From the NCBI RefSeq assembly GCF_023065955.2, contig NW_026623008.1, positions 12,244,501 to 12,308,500 of the forward strand: 64,000 bases of DNA, read 5' to 3'. Below the pieces are notes generated by a model. It did not search any database, was not told the DNA's origin, and saw only the letters and a program-made list of their open reading frames with translations. Made by a program: the position numbers and the translations under genes. This document shows positions 10,075 to 20,251 of this stretch, piece after piece. The first letter of the stretch is position 1, and every line of letters starts with the position of its first letter. Source of the DNA: Ursus arctos. Taxonomy: Eukaryota; Chordata; Mammalia; Carnivora; Ursidae.

Positions 10075-10285
10075 ACCAGGACAAACTTTTTTTGGGGGAG
10101 GGGCCAAATAGTAAGTATTTTTGTGTCTGCAGGCCATACAATTTCTGTCATGACCACCCATCTCTAAGGTTGCAGGGCTAAAGCGGCCACAGACAACACG
10201 AAACGAATGAGTGTCGTTGTGCTCCAATAAAACTTTATTTATAAAAACAGGTGGCGGGCCGGATTTGGTCCCCCTGCTGTAGGGA
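10075..10285 (+). mobile_element. hAT-Charlie-type MITE
   Basis: 'gccaaatagtaagtattttt', 'caggccatacaatttctgtc', 'ccaataaaactttatttata' and 'ggcgggccggatttggtccc' are the ordered landmarks of a well-known mammalian non-autonomous DNA transposon. The same family recurs at 34.1 kb. I do not trust my memory for its MER number. Confidence 0.65.
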
Positions 10286-10329
10286 CTGCCTGCCTCCTCT
10301 CTAGACCACTCAGTTGTCAAACAGAGGGG

Positions 10330-10595
10330 TTTCTGGTTCTTGTCTGTTTTTGAAACATTTTTCTGATCATTTTCCTGATCCAGAAAGTAATGTTTACTTA
10401 CAGTGAAAGCTAATATATAATATATTAGAGGGTGAACGTCATTGGTCACCCTCTTCCTTCTCAAAAACAGCCGCTGTTCACAGTTTGGTGTCTGTGTCTA
10501 TTTTTATACTTAACGTTATATTCTTTTGAAAGGTCATCTTGTGCAGACCGTATTTACCAAGTTTGTTATATTTTGAGTCCCAGGTTGACTCGTGT
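10330..10595. mobile_element. Possible ancient LINE 3' UTR fragment
   Basis: 'agaaagtaatgtttacttac', 'cagccgctgttcacagtttg' and 'tgtctatttttatac' resemble a common mammalian LINE 3' sequence ('ccactgttaacattttggtg'). It contains the AT-only palindrome-like 'aatatataatatatt' (10412-10426). Family and strand are uncertain. Confidence 0.35.
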
Positions 10596-11510
10596 TGACA
10601 AGAAAACCAGAGATGGCCTCTGGCAGATGAGACCAGAGAGATAGGAAATGGACCATGCGGACTTTTCTTTCTGGGAATGTTCCCTCCTGGGAAGCGGGTG
10701 TCTGTCGATGTCTGCTGTGTGCCAGGGTGGGGGGGGGGGGAAGGGCCAGAGTCAGGGGGGAAGGGCCGGTGGGTGGAGGGGATCAAAGGAGGGAGCCAGG
10801 CCAGTGGGAGGTCTGAAGTCGCTAGGGAGAACTTGCTGACCCAAGCAGTGTCCCAGGGACCCTTACTCACCCCTGATGATAGGCCATATAGGATTCAGCT
10901 TCTTTGACTGCTCCAAAGGGTTCTCCCAGATGGGACCCTGGGACGTGGCTTCATCTGCCCACTTCGAGGAGCAGGAATGTCCTGTCCAGAAAAACCCTCA
11001 AATATAGGGAAAAGAATTCCTTACCCTCCCCCACCCTTCACCTTGAGCAAAAATACATTTAAAAATGGGGAAAGAAAAGAGTACAAGGAAGGAGAGAGAA
11101 GTCTGGTTTTGAAAAACGGCTGCCGTGGCAAGCCTCCCTTGCTCCCTGGGGTTGGGGGGACAGGGACCCTGACTCTGCTTGTGGATCCTAATGCCGTCTG
11201 TGCTCTGAAACAGGAGCCCAAGTCGCCAAACACTGGCTTTCTTCAGCCTCAGTTCCACGGAAGAGAAAATGTCCTTTCCCTACAGGGACAGGAGGGAGAA
11301 GAAATGTGGAACGAAGTGCCACTGGGCGAGCTGTGCACCCCCTCTTTGCAGTCAGGGGGCCACTGCCCCCGCCAAGGCCAGACTCGTGCCCACCAATCCC
11401 CGTGTGGCCCTCACTCACTCATTCCCAGTCCCTGGCATTCCGGGATCATGCTCAGGTCTGATGCGGGCGTGGGGAAGGGTCCGGGGCACTACAGTTCTCT
11501 GTGACAGGCA
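10596..11510. other. No gene; G-rich island
   Basis: 10724-10790 carries several runs of four or more G on the + strand, capable in principle of forming a G-quadruplex. The longest frame (10977-11504) has no recognisable domain and runs into a MIR. No repeat family is recognised otherwise. Confidence 0.4.
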
Positions 11511-11514
11511 GAGC

Positions 11515-11712
11515 AGCTTGGTGGTGAGGAGAACAGGTTTGGGGATCATTCAGGTCTGGGTTCAAGTCCCAGCCTTGTCACTTTCTCACCATAGGCAACT
11601 TTTGTCCCTTTGAACCTCAGTTTTCTCATCTGTAAAATGGGTATAATAGTAACACCCTAAAGATCATATGAGATGATCCTGGTAAAGTGCCCACCCTGGT
11701 GAAAGCTGTGGA
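11515..11712 (+). mobile_element. MIR, nearly full length
   Basis: 'tctgggttcaagtcccagcc' (B box), 'gaacctcagttttctcatct', 'gtaaaatgggtataatagta' and 'gatgatcctggtaaagtgcc' occur in order. Confidence 0.85.
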
Positions 11713-12249
11713 TCTCGTCTTTTAGTCCTCTGCTAAAATGTAATTAGGGACACTGGCATAACCTGGCACTAAATCTTGGGCTGAGGGGCCTGACGAAAAC
11801 CCCAACAATGAACAGTTTTCATCTTTTTTTTATTTTTATTTTTTTCCTCCAGAATCTAAAGATTCGCAATGAGTAAGTCAGACGGCAAACTCCCTGGACA
11901 AGAAGCTGACTGGTTTGTACTTTGTGTCTCCACTGCGCAGCCAGGGCCCCGGCGCCCACGAGGAGCTCATAGGCAATGGCAGGAAGAAAGAAGGTATCGA
12001 AGGTGCCCAAGGAAGTGCTTTTTCCCAGAGGGGGAAGAGGCAGAAACACTGAGCGGTGACCTCAAGTCCCAGCCTCCCCTCTGGCCTCTTCTTGCCTCTC
12101 TTTCCTTGGCAGTCTGAGAGCGGATGGCCAGGTTTTCTATCCCACCGAGTTACGCCGCAGATTAATTTCTGGTCGGCTGGATCCGATTTGGTCCCCAAGT
12201 TACAAAAATTTTTAAAAAGGAGGTATAACTAAAAACCGATAACAACATG
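11713..12249. other. No gene; T-rich patch
   Basis: A T-rich tract at 11822-11846 precedes the small inverted repeat 'gaatctaaagattc'. The remaining sequence has no recognised repeat and only short frames. Confidence 0.4.
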
Positions 12250-12340
12250 AGGCACCTGGGAGGCTCAGTCGGTTAAGTGCCTGCCTTCGGCTCAGGTCAG
12301 GATCCCGGGATTCTGGGATCGAGTCCCGCAGTCAGCTCTC
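12250..12340 (+). mobile_element. SINEC, 3'-truncated
   Basis: 'ggcacctgggaggctcagtc', 'ggttaagtgcctgccttcgg' and 'gggatcgagtcccgcagtca' are the tRNA-derived head. The CT-rich body and A-tail are missing or unrecognisable, and I find no clean target-site duplication. Confidence 0.85.
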
Positions 12341-12539
12341 TGCAGCCTTGCCCTGCACTCCTTTCTCCATGACCCAGCGCAGCCCCTCCCCTCCCAGCCC
12401 CTCCTCCGAAGCAAGGCTTCCCACCTGCGCATCCCATTGCTTGGGGAGCACAGGGCCAGTAGTGTGGAGCGGGCGTGGGCGCCAGCCCCTCATGATGGCT
12501 GCTGGTCACAGCCGCTCTTCCCATGCACCTGCCTCGTGC

Positions 12540-12690
12540 CCACTTTGCCTCTTCCTCATGAGGCTGGGAAGTAGGTGCTGTTACGCCCTCAATGTTCTAG
12601 GTGGAGAAACTAAAGCTTGGAGATGCCAGTTGCCTTGTCCGAGGAAGACAGCCAGGAAGGGGTTAACTTGGGCTGGGAATACAAAGACAG
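12540..12690 (-). mobile_element. MIR
   Basis: 'tgaggctgggaagtaggtgc', 'ggtggagaaactaaagcttg' and 'gttgccttgtccgaggaaga' trace the MIR complement. Confidence 0.62.
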
Positions 12691-12756
12691 GGAAGGCAAA
12701 ACCCCTGATTTCAAGGAGGCCTCAGGCAGGCCTTGCCCCGGGCTGACTGGCTAGCT

Positions 12757-12812
12757 GAGGGGATGGATGGATGGACAGATAGACGGACAGACAAGACAAA
12801 TGGATAGAAAGC
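12757..12812. repeat. Degenerate (GGAT/GACA)n
   Basis: 'ggatggatggatggacagat' followed by 'agacggacagacaagacaaa' is a short tetranucleotide tract with substitutions. Confidence 0.8.
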
Positions 12813-12904
12813 CGTATTCAGAGACAGAGAAAAACAACACAGAGAGGCATCTCAGAAGCTCCCTTTGTCCTTAATTTGACAGGTGACACGTGAGCAGGCC
12901 TTTT

Positions 12905-12998
12905 TGGCCCTGTCATTAGCTTGCTGTGTGACCTCAGCGATCCATTTAACTTCTCTGAGCACAGTGGTGCCAGCTGGGAAATGAGGGCTTGGATGCCA
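12905..12998 (+). mobile_element. MIR fragment
   Basis: 'attagcttgctgtgtgacct', 'ccatttaacttctctgagca' and 'gggaaatgagggcttgg' are the central MIR section. Confidence 0.68.
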
Positions 12999-13099
12999 CA
13001 GCCCCCAAATTCCCACGGGGTCCCAGGGTTCTCTGCTTTGCCACGTCTCTCGACCACGCCATCCTAAGATCCACGCTCCCACCAGAGAGCAGGGGTAGT

Positions 13100-13270
13100 T
13101 GTGCGGCGGACGAAATTTTAATTCCGACTTTGCTGAAATTCCCCACGAGCAGCAATGACAAGCTGGCAGCTGAGAGTTAGACACTTTTGTTCATGCCCAT
13201 AAATATTATTTTTTCCTTAATTAGCAGCCAGCATTTGAAAATCGGGCAATTTTTCAATTTCCCCAGCCTA
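13100..13270. promoter_or_regulatory. AT-rich, repeat-free candidate regulatory block
   Basis: An AT-rich island in GC-rich surroundings with 'ataaatattattttttcctt' and a TAATTAG homeobox-type site at 13220-13226. No repeat family is recognised. Conservation is unknown; the call is only a pointer. Confidence 0.2.
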
Positions 13271-13299
13271 GCGGGGAAGAGTCGGGCTTTGCACGGAGC

Positions 13300-13495
13300 C
13301 CAAAGTGGTTCAAAACCCAGCGCTGAGTTTTTCCAGCCGTGAGTCTTTGGGAGGAATGTTCCTGAAACTCTCTACTTCAGTTTTCTTACCTATAAAATGG
13401 GGATGATACTGGTACCTCCCTCATGGGGTCTCTATGAAGGTGAAAGAAGCGGAAATGTGTAGAGATTCAGAATCGTGCCTGGAGCCCGGCGAGGG
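13300..13495 (+). mobile_element. MIR, nearly full length
   Basis: 'tggttcaaaacccagcgctg', 'ctacttcagttttcttacct', 'ataaaatggggatgatactg' and 'gaatcgtgcctggagcccgg' occur in MIR order. Confidence 0.82.
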
Positions 13496-13534
13496 CTGGG
13501 TCAGTGTCGGCTTTTGCTACGGTTATTGTTTTCT

Positions 13535-13905
13535 CCGTGTATGTTAGCGTGCTCGGGCTGCCGCAACAAGACAACACTTGTGTTCTCTCAGTTCTGGAGG
13601 CTGGAAGTCCAAGGTCAAGGTGCCTTCAGGGTTGATTTCTCCTCAGCTCCATCTCCCGGGCTTGGGGAGGGCCCCCTTCTCCCGGTGTTGTCACGTGGCT
13701 TTTCCTGTGTGCACGCGCACTCCTGCTGTCTCTTCCCCTTCTCGCAAGCACACCCATCCGATAGGATCAAGGCCCCATACTTATGGCCTTATTTAGCCTT
13801 AATTACCTCCTTAAAGCCCTGTCTCCCAGCACGGTCCCTTCGGGGTTAGGGCTACAGCATGTGAACGGGGTGCGGGGCACAATCCCATCCGTGATGCCAT
13901 GTGCT
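13535..13905 (+). mobile_element. Ancient interspersed repeat, unassigned
   Basis: 'cgggctgccgcaacaagaca', 'gttctggaggctggaagtcc', 'aaggtcaaggtgccttcagg', 'cttaattacctccttaaagc' and 'ggttagggctacagcatgtg' form a familiar mammal-wide repeat in order. A second copy lies at 44.4 kb. I cannot say whether it is an LTR, LINE or DNA element. Confidence 0.55.
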
Positions 13906-15070
13906 AGCAATCAGGCCGAGGCGGGCTACCCTGGGTGGTCTGCCTGGGACAGAGGCAGCGCCCGGGACACCAGGTTTTCAGTTGTAATATGAGGCAAACC
14001 AGGATGAGCTGGGCACCCATGTACTAATGACAGGTGCTTCCTCCGGTGATTTTTCTCTGCCTAGCCCCTGAGTTCTGACCTTGCCTTGGAGGGACATCCG
14101 GGCCCAGGAAGGCTGGCATGAGGTGGGCAAAGATGGTACCAGGAGACCTTCTTGGCCGAGGGAGGGAGAGAACGTGGCACTAGGGACTCTGGGAGAGCCC
14201 GGATCCTCCAGGGTTAAACCTACCTCGAGAAAGAACATCCGCAAACACCAAGGGAGGGAACCAGGCAAAGCATTATCATGATTAATGTTATTTCAAAGAC
14301 TTAATTTTCCCCCCTCTTTCTGAACTGTTTGTGTGCGGTTGTGCCGAATGTGGTCTCTTGATTCTGAGTGTCCTTTCCCTGGAGTAATTTGGAACAAGGT
14401 CAATGTTCACCAGGCAGGCTTCCTCGCCTCTGATATACCTGCTGACAACCCTGCGAGGCTGGGGGGCCGTGAGCAGCAGGAGGCCGATGGATGGAGGAGG
14501 GATGGACCAGGTTTGATGGAGGAGGCAATGGGACCAGGCTTTCCGGCTATACCCATACCTCACCCAGGGCCAGACGGAATTTCTAGCCCAAGGGGCCGGT
14601 GCAGGATGGGTCTGGGGTGAGGATCAAGACCTTTATTCTGGCTCTGCTCCTGTTGGCTGGAAAATGTCCTACTCCCCCTCTTCTCACCTGCAAAGTGGGG
14701 CCAAGGATGGTACTTCCCCTTCTGGATGTTTGTGCCAACTCTTGGTTCTGAGAAGTTTGCATGCTTCTCAGTCTCAACTGTGCATGCCCATCCCCCAGGG
14801 AGGGGGCGGGGGACAGGCTCTGAAATTCTAGCGAGCGTGCCCGTGCTGCCCATGCTGCTGGACCAGGGAAATGTAAGCTCTTAGCTCCGTAGGAAGTGCT
14901 CCAGACACATCACCAGTCATCATCACTCCCACGATCACCGTCATCATGTCGTCCTCTTTGTCTTTATCAGGGGGACAACCTCCCTCTTTGTTATCAGCCA
15001 TGTCCTCACCAGCATCGTGCTTGGCACCTTCATTAGGTCTTGTCTGTGCGCCCCCTTCCTCCCATTTTCC
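13906..15070. other. No gene or recognised repeat
   Basis: About 1.1 kb of mixed composition. 14280-14340 is AT-richer; 14940-14970 is a run of short pyrimidine phrases. Frames reach about 97 codons without motif. Confidence 0.4.
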
Positions 15071-15220
15071 AGAAGAGGCAACTGAGACCCGGAGGTGGCT
15101 TGAGACGGGGGCTGAGGGCTGCTATCTTGACATAGATGAGAGCCTGGTGGTTGGAAGTCAGGAGACAGATTCAAGCCCCACTCTGTACCTTACGAATCAA
15201 GACTTTGAACTTTCCAAATG
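15070..15220. mobile_element. Two small MIR fragments, opposite strands
   Basis: 'agaagaggcaactgagaccc' (15071-15090) is a minus-strand core remnant; 'ggttggaagtcaggagacag' then 'attcaagccccactctg' (15148-15185) is a plus-strand head with the B box. Confidence 0.5.
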
Positions 15221-15324
15221 GACGAGCCCTTAAAGATCATCCGATCTGACTTCTAACACCTCTAGCATTTGGGGAAGCGTTAATGCCAGAGGGAGGAGAA
15301 GCTACAGAGTGAAGGGTGTGGATG

Positions 15325-15438
15325 TTGGAGCTGGACAGTCGTGTCTAAAATAATAGCCACTCCATCACTCGCTGGTTGTGTGACCTCAGGCAAGTCTCTT
15401 CATCTGAATCTGTTTCTCATCCGTACGATGGGGTGTGA
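15325..15438 (+). mobile_element. MIR
   Basis: 'ctggttgtgtgacctcaggc', 'aagtctcttcatctgaatct' and 'ctcatccgtacgatggggtg' are the MIR middle section. Confidence 0.72.
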
Positions 15439-15439
15439 G

Positions 15440-15960
15440 AGCCAGTTTCCACGATGGCCTCCAATGATCCCCACCTCCTGGGGTTTACGCCCTTCGTCTG
15501 TCTCCTCCAACACTGTTTCAGGCTCGGACTGTGTGACCAGCAGGGTAAGGCAGAAGGTGTGGCATCTGCTCACGAGGCTTGGAGACCAGTTATAAAACAC
15601 GCTGCAGCTCCTGTCTTGGGTTCTCTCTCTCTCTACCTCTCTCTCCCTCTCTTTGATGATCAGCTCTGGGGGAAGCTGGCTGCCACGTCCTGAGACCACT
15701 CAGGTAGCCCACGGAGAGGCTCGGGTGGTGAGGAACAGAGGGCTCCCAGCAGCCACGTGGACGAGCTTGGAAGTGGATGCTCTAGCCCCAGTCGGGCCTT
15801 ACGATGGCACGGCAGCCCTGCCGGCCAGCCTGCTGAGACCTCATGGGAGACCCAGAGCCATCTGGCTAAGCCGGTCCCGGGCTCCTGAGCCTCTGATGCC
15901 GCATGAGATGACAAGCGTTCGTTGTTTTAAGTGGCTAAGTTTTGGGGTTGAAACCCACTA
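15440..15960 (+). mobile_element. MaLR-type LTR (MLT1-like)
   Basis: The right end reads 'gttgttttaagtggctaagt' then 'tttggggt', close to the conserved MLT1 3' segment. The left end 'gatggcctccaatgatcccc' and the middle 'cctgctgagacctcatggga' also fit. A (TC)n run at 15620-15656 lies inside. A MaLR solo LTR is the best reading; the subfamily is uncertain. Confidence 0.55.
15620..15656. repeat. (TC)n low-complexity run
   Basis: 'ctctctctctctacctctct' and following CT-rich bases make a short polypyrimidine tract inside the MaLR-like element. Confidence 0.85.
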
Positions 15961-16109
15961 GCAGATAAATAACGTATAGGGACGACAATATCTCTGTTGT
16001 AGATTTGTTGGGAGGTTGAATTCAGGTAAGCACTCCACATAGTACATGACGTTTGCTGACGGCCGTGTGAAATGTGACAAAACAGTGACAGCATAAATAA
16101 CCATATCAT

Positions 16110-16190
16110 TGACAACCCCCAGGGTCACATAGCAAGGGTGTGACAGAGTTGATGATCCTGCGGTTCCCAGATGCCCAGTTGTAAGCATTT
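16110..16190 (-). mobile_element. MIR fragment
   Basis: 'agggtcacatagcaagggtg' then 'gatcctgcggttcccagatg' fits a decayed complement of the MIR core and head. Confidence 0.45.
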
Positions 16191-16399
16191 GTGCCCCCTG
16201 AGCCTTACTGACCTTGCTGGGCACTGAAGGCTTTCCCAGAAAGGAAACAGCAGGGGCAGAGGGTGGAGGGGAAAGAAACAGCAGGGACAGAGGGTGGAGG
16301 GGCAGAAAATGTGATAGTAGTGGTGACAGCCCCTGGGCTTCTGGGAGAGGGAGCAGCCGTGGCCTGCATGGGGTGGTGTTAGGCTGAGACACAGGATCG

Positions 16400-16632
16400 G
16401 TGTGTGTGTTTGTGTATGTGTGCGTGTGTGTGTGCACGCATGTGTACGTATGCACATGTACATGTGTATGCATGCGTGTACCTGCAAATATGTACACGTG
16501 GTACATGTGCAGGGGTGTACAACACGTGTGCATGCACGTATGGGTGCACACACGTGTGCATGTGCGTTTGTGCAGACTTGTACGTATGTGCACGTGTATG
16601 TGCGTATAGGGTGTGTGTGTGTGCGTGTGTAG
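16400..16632. repeat. Degenerate alternating purine-pyrimidine tract
   Basis: About 230 bp built from TG, CA, TA and CG steps such as 'tgtgtgcacgcatgtgtacg', with few breaks in purine-pyrimidine alternation. It probably derives from an old (TG)n that has mutated. Alternation with interspersed CG favours left-handed Z-DNA under supercoiling. Reading frames here (up to 211 codons on minus) are artefacts of the repeat. Confidence 0.9.
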
Positions 16633-16973
16633 GTCGCCTCTGTAGCCCCTTCAGCCCAAGACTGGCTGAGTGTCAGATTTGCTGCTTGTTTCTGGGCTCG
16701 CTGTCTGACGAAGCCTCAGGAAAACCATGGCAACAAAGGGCTAATAAGCAGGGCTAGAGGAGGCCAGAACCTGGGCATCTCTGAGGCCACAGAAAGAGAA
16801 GTCCAGGGGGAAGGTCCACTGCGGCCTGTTTCCCTGGCCATGGCCAGGTGGGGCTTCTTTGGTGGCGAGATATCAGAGAGGGTCTGGCTGGGAGAGAAGC
16901 CCCTGACCCTCCAGCCCCCACCTGCCAGGAAGCAGGGGCTCAAGTGCCCACCAGTCAGCTCCTTCAGCGTCAT
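16633..16973. other. No gene or recognised repeat
   Basis: Mixed-composition sequence between the alternating tract and the minisatellite. No exon or repeat family is visible. Confidence 0.4.
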
Positions 16974-17080
16974 CTGCTCTGAGGGTCTGGACTGTAGACG
17001 CTGCTCTGAGGGTCTGGACTGTACACAATTTCTGGACTGTAGACGCTGCTCTGAGGGTCTGGACTGTACACCATTTCTGG
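16974..17080. repeat. Minisatellite of 'ctgctctgagggtctggact' units
   Basis: The unit starting 'ctgctctgagggtctggact' occurs at 16974, 17001 and 17046, followed by 'gtagacg', 'gtacacaatt' or 'gtacaccatt'. The arrangement looks like a 27-30 bp repeat with a partial copy inserted at 17031-17045, i.e. a two-step expansion. Confidence 0.93.
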
Positions 17081-17144
17081 GGGGCTCTCCACAGGTCTCC
17101 CAGGTTCCAGGGAGTCTGACCTGAACCGCAGAGACTTTCCAGCT

Positions 17145-17258
17145 ACACTCACTGTATAGACAAGAGAAATGGAGATACAGAGAGGTTAAGGGACCTGCCT
17201 CGGGTCACCAGCAGGCTGTGACAGAGTCAGGGCAGGGATCTGGGACTCCTTTCCGAAC
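17145..17258 (-). mobile_element. MIR
   Basis: 'acaagagaaatggagataca', 'gagaggttaagggacctgcc' and 'tcgggtcaccagcaggctgt' are the complement of the MIR core. Confidence 0.78.
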
Positions 17259-17845
17259 ACTCTGTCCCAGGGTGGGGCCCATGGTGGGTAACCTGGGACA
17301 CGCTGGTCCAGAAGGGTCCTGTGTGTGTGGGGGCCTTTGACTGACAGATTGTCTGCTGGGAGAGCCAGACCACCACGTCCCTCTGCATGGACCAGATGGG
17401 CAGCCCTTCACCCCTCGTGTTTCCCACTCTTGCCTGTACCACAGGGAATAACTGGGGCAGAAAATCCTGGGGGAGCACCAAGTCTGCCAAGTTTGAGCCT
17501 GGCACCAGCCAGGCACCTGGCTGCCAAACAGGTTGGAAATAGAATTGGTAAAAGGGGTCTCTGGAGGGGGGGTGCAAACCCCTGGAACAGCTTGGCAACT
17601 GCCTCTCCCGGCTCCTGCCAGACCGTCTATCCCGCCAGATCCTGCCTGCCATGTGCCAGGAACATCTGGGAGAGAGTTTTCTGGCAGGTTATGGAGTGCA
17701 GAAATGGGTTACGGGGGACTTGGTCATGTATTCACTCAGCAGCGCCTCCTCAGGAAGGGGGAGCAGTGTGTGTCCTCAATGCCCGGTAGTGCAAGGCTCC
17801 GAGTGAAGCCCCTGACCCCCATCGCGGCACCTCCTGTCTCTCCTG
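17259..17845. other. No gene or recognised repeat
   Basis: GC-rich, with frames of up to 154 codons overlapping on both strands. None has a domain, signal peptide or plausible splice boundaries. I regard them as chance. Confidence 0.42.
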
Positions 17846-17849
17846 TGAT

Positions 17850-17948
17850 TACAGAGCCCATTTCACAGGGAAGAAGACTGAGGCTTGGGAAGTGGCAGAG
17901 CTGAGATGTGAATCCAGGTCTGTCTGACTCCCAGGGCTGCTTTTTCCA
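17850..17948 (-). mobile_element. MIR
   Basis: 'cccatttcacagggaagaag', 'actgaggcttgggaagtggc' and 'gagatgtgaatccaggtctg' are the MIR complement through the B box. Confidence 0.78.
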
Positions 17949-17951
17949 TTT

Positions 17952-18072
17952 CTGAGCATCTCTCTGAGTGCCTTCCACACCCACTATGCCCAGGGATTGG
18001 TCCGCAGACGGAGATACAGAGATAAATGAGCGATGGGCCTTGTCCTCAAAGCGCACATAGTCTCGCGGTTGA
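17952..18072 (-). mobile_element. L2, 3' end
   Basis: 'gagtgccttccacacccact', 'atgcccagggattggtccgc', 'gataaatgagcgatgggcct' and 'tgtcctcaaagcgcacatag' follow the L2 3' end complement. Confidence 0.62.
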
Positions 18073-18074
18073 AT

Positions 18075-18375
18075 TCCCGATTGCCGCTGTCAGTCCTGCA
18101 TAGCGAACAGCGCCCCCACATCTCAGTGGCTCACAAGCAGTTACTCCTTGTGCTCACCATGGCTGGGGCCGCTGGAGGGCTAGGCTTCAGGCGCCAGGTT
18201 GGGCCACACTTGTCTCTTGCTCTTCTCGCACCGGTGGCTACTCAGCACCCCACTTCTGTGGCTGGACAGACACATACCATGTCCCCGAAGGCTGCATTTT
18301 GGGACTGGCGCACTGTCCCGTGGCTCGCATGGCCAAGCCCCACACCGGTGGTGGGCAGCACTGTGGTCACGTGAC
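18075..18375 (+). mobile_element. Ancient interspersed repeat, unassigned
   Basis: 'catctcagtggctcacaagc' near the left end and the GC-rich 'ggctggggccgctggaggg' match a mammal-wide repeat also seen at 43.2 kb ('aatctcagtggcttcaaac'). The class is unknown to me. Confidence 0.42.
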
Positions 18376-18834
18376 AAAGGCACGGCTGTCTAACTGTCTG
18401 ACGGGGAGGCAGGAAGAGTAGGGTACAATAATCCAATTGTCCGCAGCAGGGAAGACAGACAGCGATGATAATACTGTGGTGCATTTCATCAAATCCAAGA
18501 AACCAACTGGAGTCATACCATTAATTTTGCATGCTGTTGGGAAAGAAAAGCAGCTGCCAGCCAAAGGGGGCCACGATGCTTTCTCAGCTCATCATAGTTT
18601 CATTTCAGTCTTCCTGAAAGCGATTTGATATTTCCTAAGACGTGGGAGTGACAACAGTATGAACAGTTTTGACCGGGTTTGCTCTCGCTCGGGCGCTGAT
18701 ATCTGTGTCATGACTGATGCGGTCCGAGGAGATGCTGAGATGTCATTGGTATGTTCGGGTTTCGGAGATGTTAACACGTGATAACGTGTTTTGATTTTTA
18801 GAATTGATGACACCCGTTGTTTTCTCACGGTGAG
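18376..18834. other. No gene or recognised repeat
   Basis: Slightly AT-richer than its neighbours, with a short inverted repeat around 18773-18790 ('aacacgtgataacgtgtt'). No frame or repeat family stands out. Confidence 0.42.
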
Positions 18835-19045
18835 CCCCTGCTCTGGGCTGGACTCGGGGCTAAACGTTCTCCGTGGGTCAACTCGCTTGCACCTCCTGAC
18901 AGTAAGGGGAAAATACGGCTCTTCCCGTTTCAGAGACGGGTAGAGCGAGGCCCAGGGTGACATGCTGTCTTGCTTGAGACCCACGGTCAGCAGGTGGCAG
19001 AGTCGGGATTTGAACCGTGCACAGTCTGACTCCAGAGACAAAGTG
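18835..19045 (-). mobile_element. MIR, nearly full length
   Basis: 'gggtcaactcgcttgcacct', 'cccgtttcagagacgggtag', 'cagtcgggatttgaaccg'-type head and 'gtctgactccagagac' appear in order on the minus strand. Confidence 0.82.
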
Positions 19046-19069
19046 GTGAAGAGTGCAAAACACTGAGCC

Positions 19070-19182
19070 GAGCTGTATCTCAGTTTCCCCATCTGTAAAA
19101 TGGGATTGATAGAAGAAACTACTGCACAGTTTGTTTTGAATATTAGAGCATCGAAAACAGGCTTAGGCACAGAGCACTCGAG
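19070..19182 (+). mobile_element. MIR fragment
   Basis: 'tatctcagtttccccatctg' and 'taaaatgggattgatagaag' are an excellent match to the MIR core; it faces the preceding copy. Confidence 0.8.
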
Positions 19183-19289
19183 ACATGCTGGTCACCCTGG
19201 GAGTATTTTTTTGCCTTTCTGAAGCTCACATCGGTATAATAAAAGCTGCTCTTGAACTCGGAGCAGAGGGCTATGGGAACCTGGAAAAG

Positions 19290-19745
19290 CAGGCCAGGAC
19301 GGTAGTCTCCCCTGATCCAGGGGGGATCCCTCCCAAGACCCCCAGTGGCTGCCTGGAACTGTGGATAGTACCAAACAGCCTCGTACATACATACGACAAA
19401 TTTTATAAATTAGGCACCATAAGAGATTAACAACAACTAGTAATAAATAGAACAATTATAACAATATACTGTAATAAAACTTATGTGAACGTGGTCTTTG
19501 TCTTTCTCTCAGAATCCCTGATGGTGCTGAATTCACCCTTCTTCTCTGGTGACGTGAGGTGAGAAAATGCCCACACGAGGAGAGGACGCGGGGTGCATGT
19601 CGGGGGCACCGTGATGGAGCGTGAGGCTACTATTGACCTTCTGACGTACTGTGTCCAGAAGGTCCCCTGCCTCTGGACTGGGCCTGCCTGTGGGTAACCG
19701 AAACCACCAAAAGTGAGATTGCAGATGGGGGGACCCCACAGCTTA
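19290..19745 (+). mobile_element. Tigger-type DNA transposon (MITE)
   Basis: 'aagacccccagtggctgcct', 'aactgtggatagtaccaaac', 'ataacaatatactgtaataa' and 'ggctactattgaccttctga' are landmarks of a well-known mammalian TcMar-Tigger non-autonomous element. 'gtctcccctgatcc' at the left and 'atggggggacccc' at the right are consistent with inverted termini. Orientation is by recalled consensus. Confidence 0.65.
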
Positions 19746-20074
19746 GTGATTTGGGGGTACTGTCAGGTTGTTTGATGTGAGGAAAGCGAAGAGTGTCGGA
19801 TTCACGCCTGTGTTTACTCCAATGTATTTGTCTCCCTGTGCGTGGAGGTAGGACACAGTGACTGGATTAGAAACCAGACTTTGGGGGGCTCGTTTCTGAG
19901 AACTGAGTTCTAACGGATCTGCCATGAGACGCACAGACCTTAAATGTTCCGTGTGAAGGGTTTTCACAAATGTTGCACCTGTGTTACCACTGTCCCCCTC
20001 ACAATGGAAAATGTGTCCCTCACCCCCCAGAAAGTCCCGTTGTGCCGCTTTCCAGTAAAACGCCTCCCTCGCCA
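19746..20074. other. No gene or recognised repeat
   Basis: Mixed sequence between the Tigger-type element and the old L1. Nothing assignable. Confidence 0.4.
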
Positions 20075-20251
20075 CCCTGTTTTTAAATTTCTGTCATTGT
20101 ACACCAGTTTGCCTGTTTTTGACCTTCCTGTGAATGGGAACTTACAGAATGTGCTGGTTTTGAGTCTGGCTTTCTTTCACTCAACCTAATTATCTATGAT
20201 TAATCCATGTATCAATAGTTCCTTCTTTTTCATTGCCAAGTAATATTCCAC
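20075..20251 (-). mobile_element. Old L1, 3' region, left of the provirus
   Basis: 'ctttcactcaacctaattat', 'tccatgtatcaatagttcct' and 'ccaagtaatattccac' are the complement of the distal part of mammalian L1. The match stops at about 20251 and resumes, in the correct next position of the L1 consensus, at 25024. The ERVL-class provirus therefore interrupts a single L1. Confidence 0.68.

Noticed and set aside
10225..10245. AATAAA polyadenylation-like signals (also at 34.3, 38.8 and 61.35 kb)
   Set aside because: They lie inside hAT, L2 and L1 repeats and are not linked to any exon.
15958..16593. 211-codon minus-strand frame rich in His, Thr and Cys
   Set aside because: Half of it is the alternating TG/CA tract; the rest is ordinary non-coding sequence.
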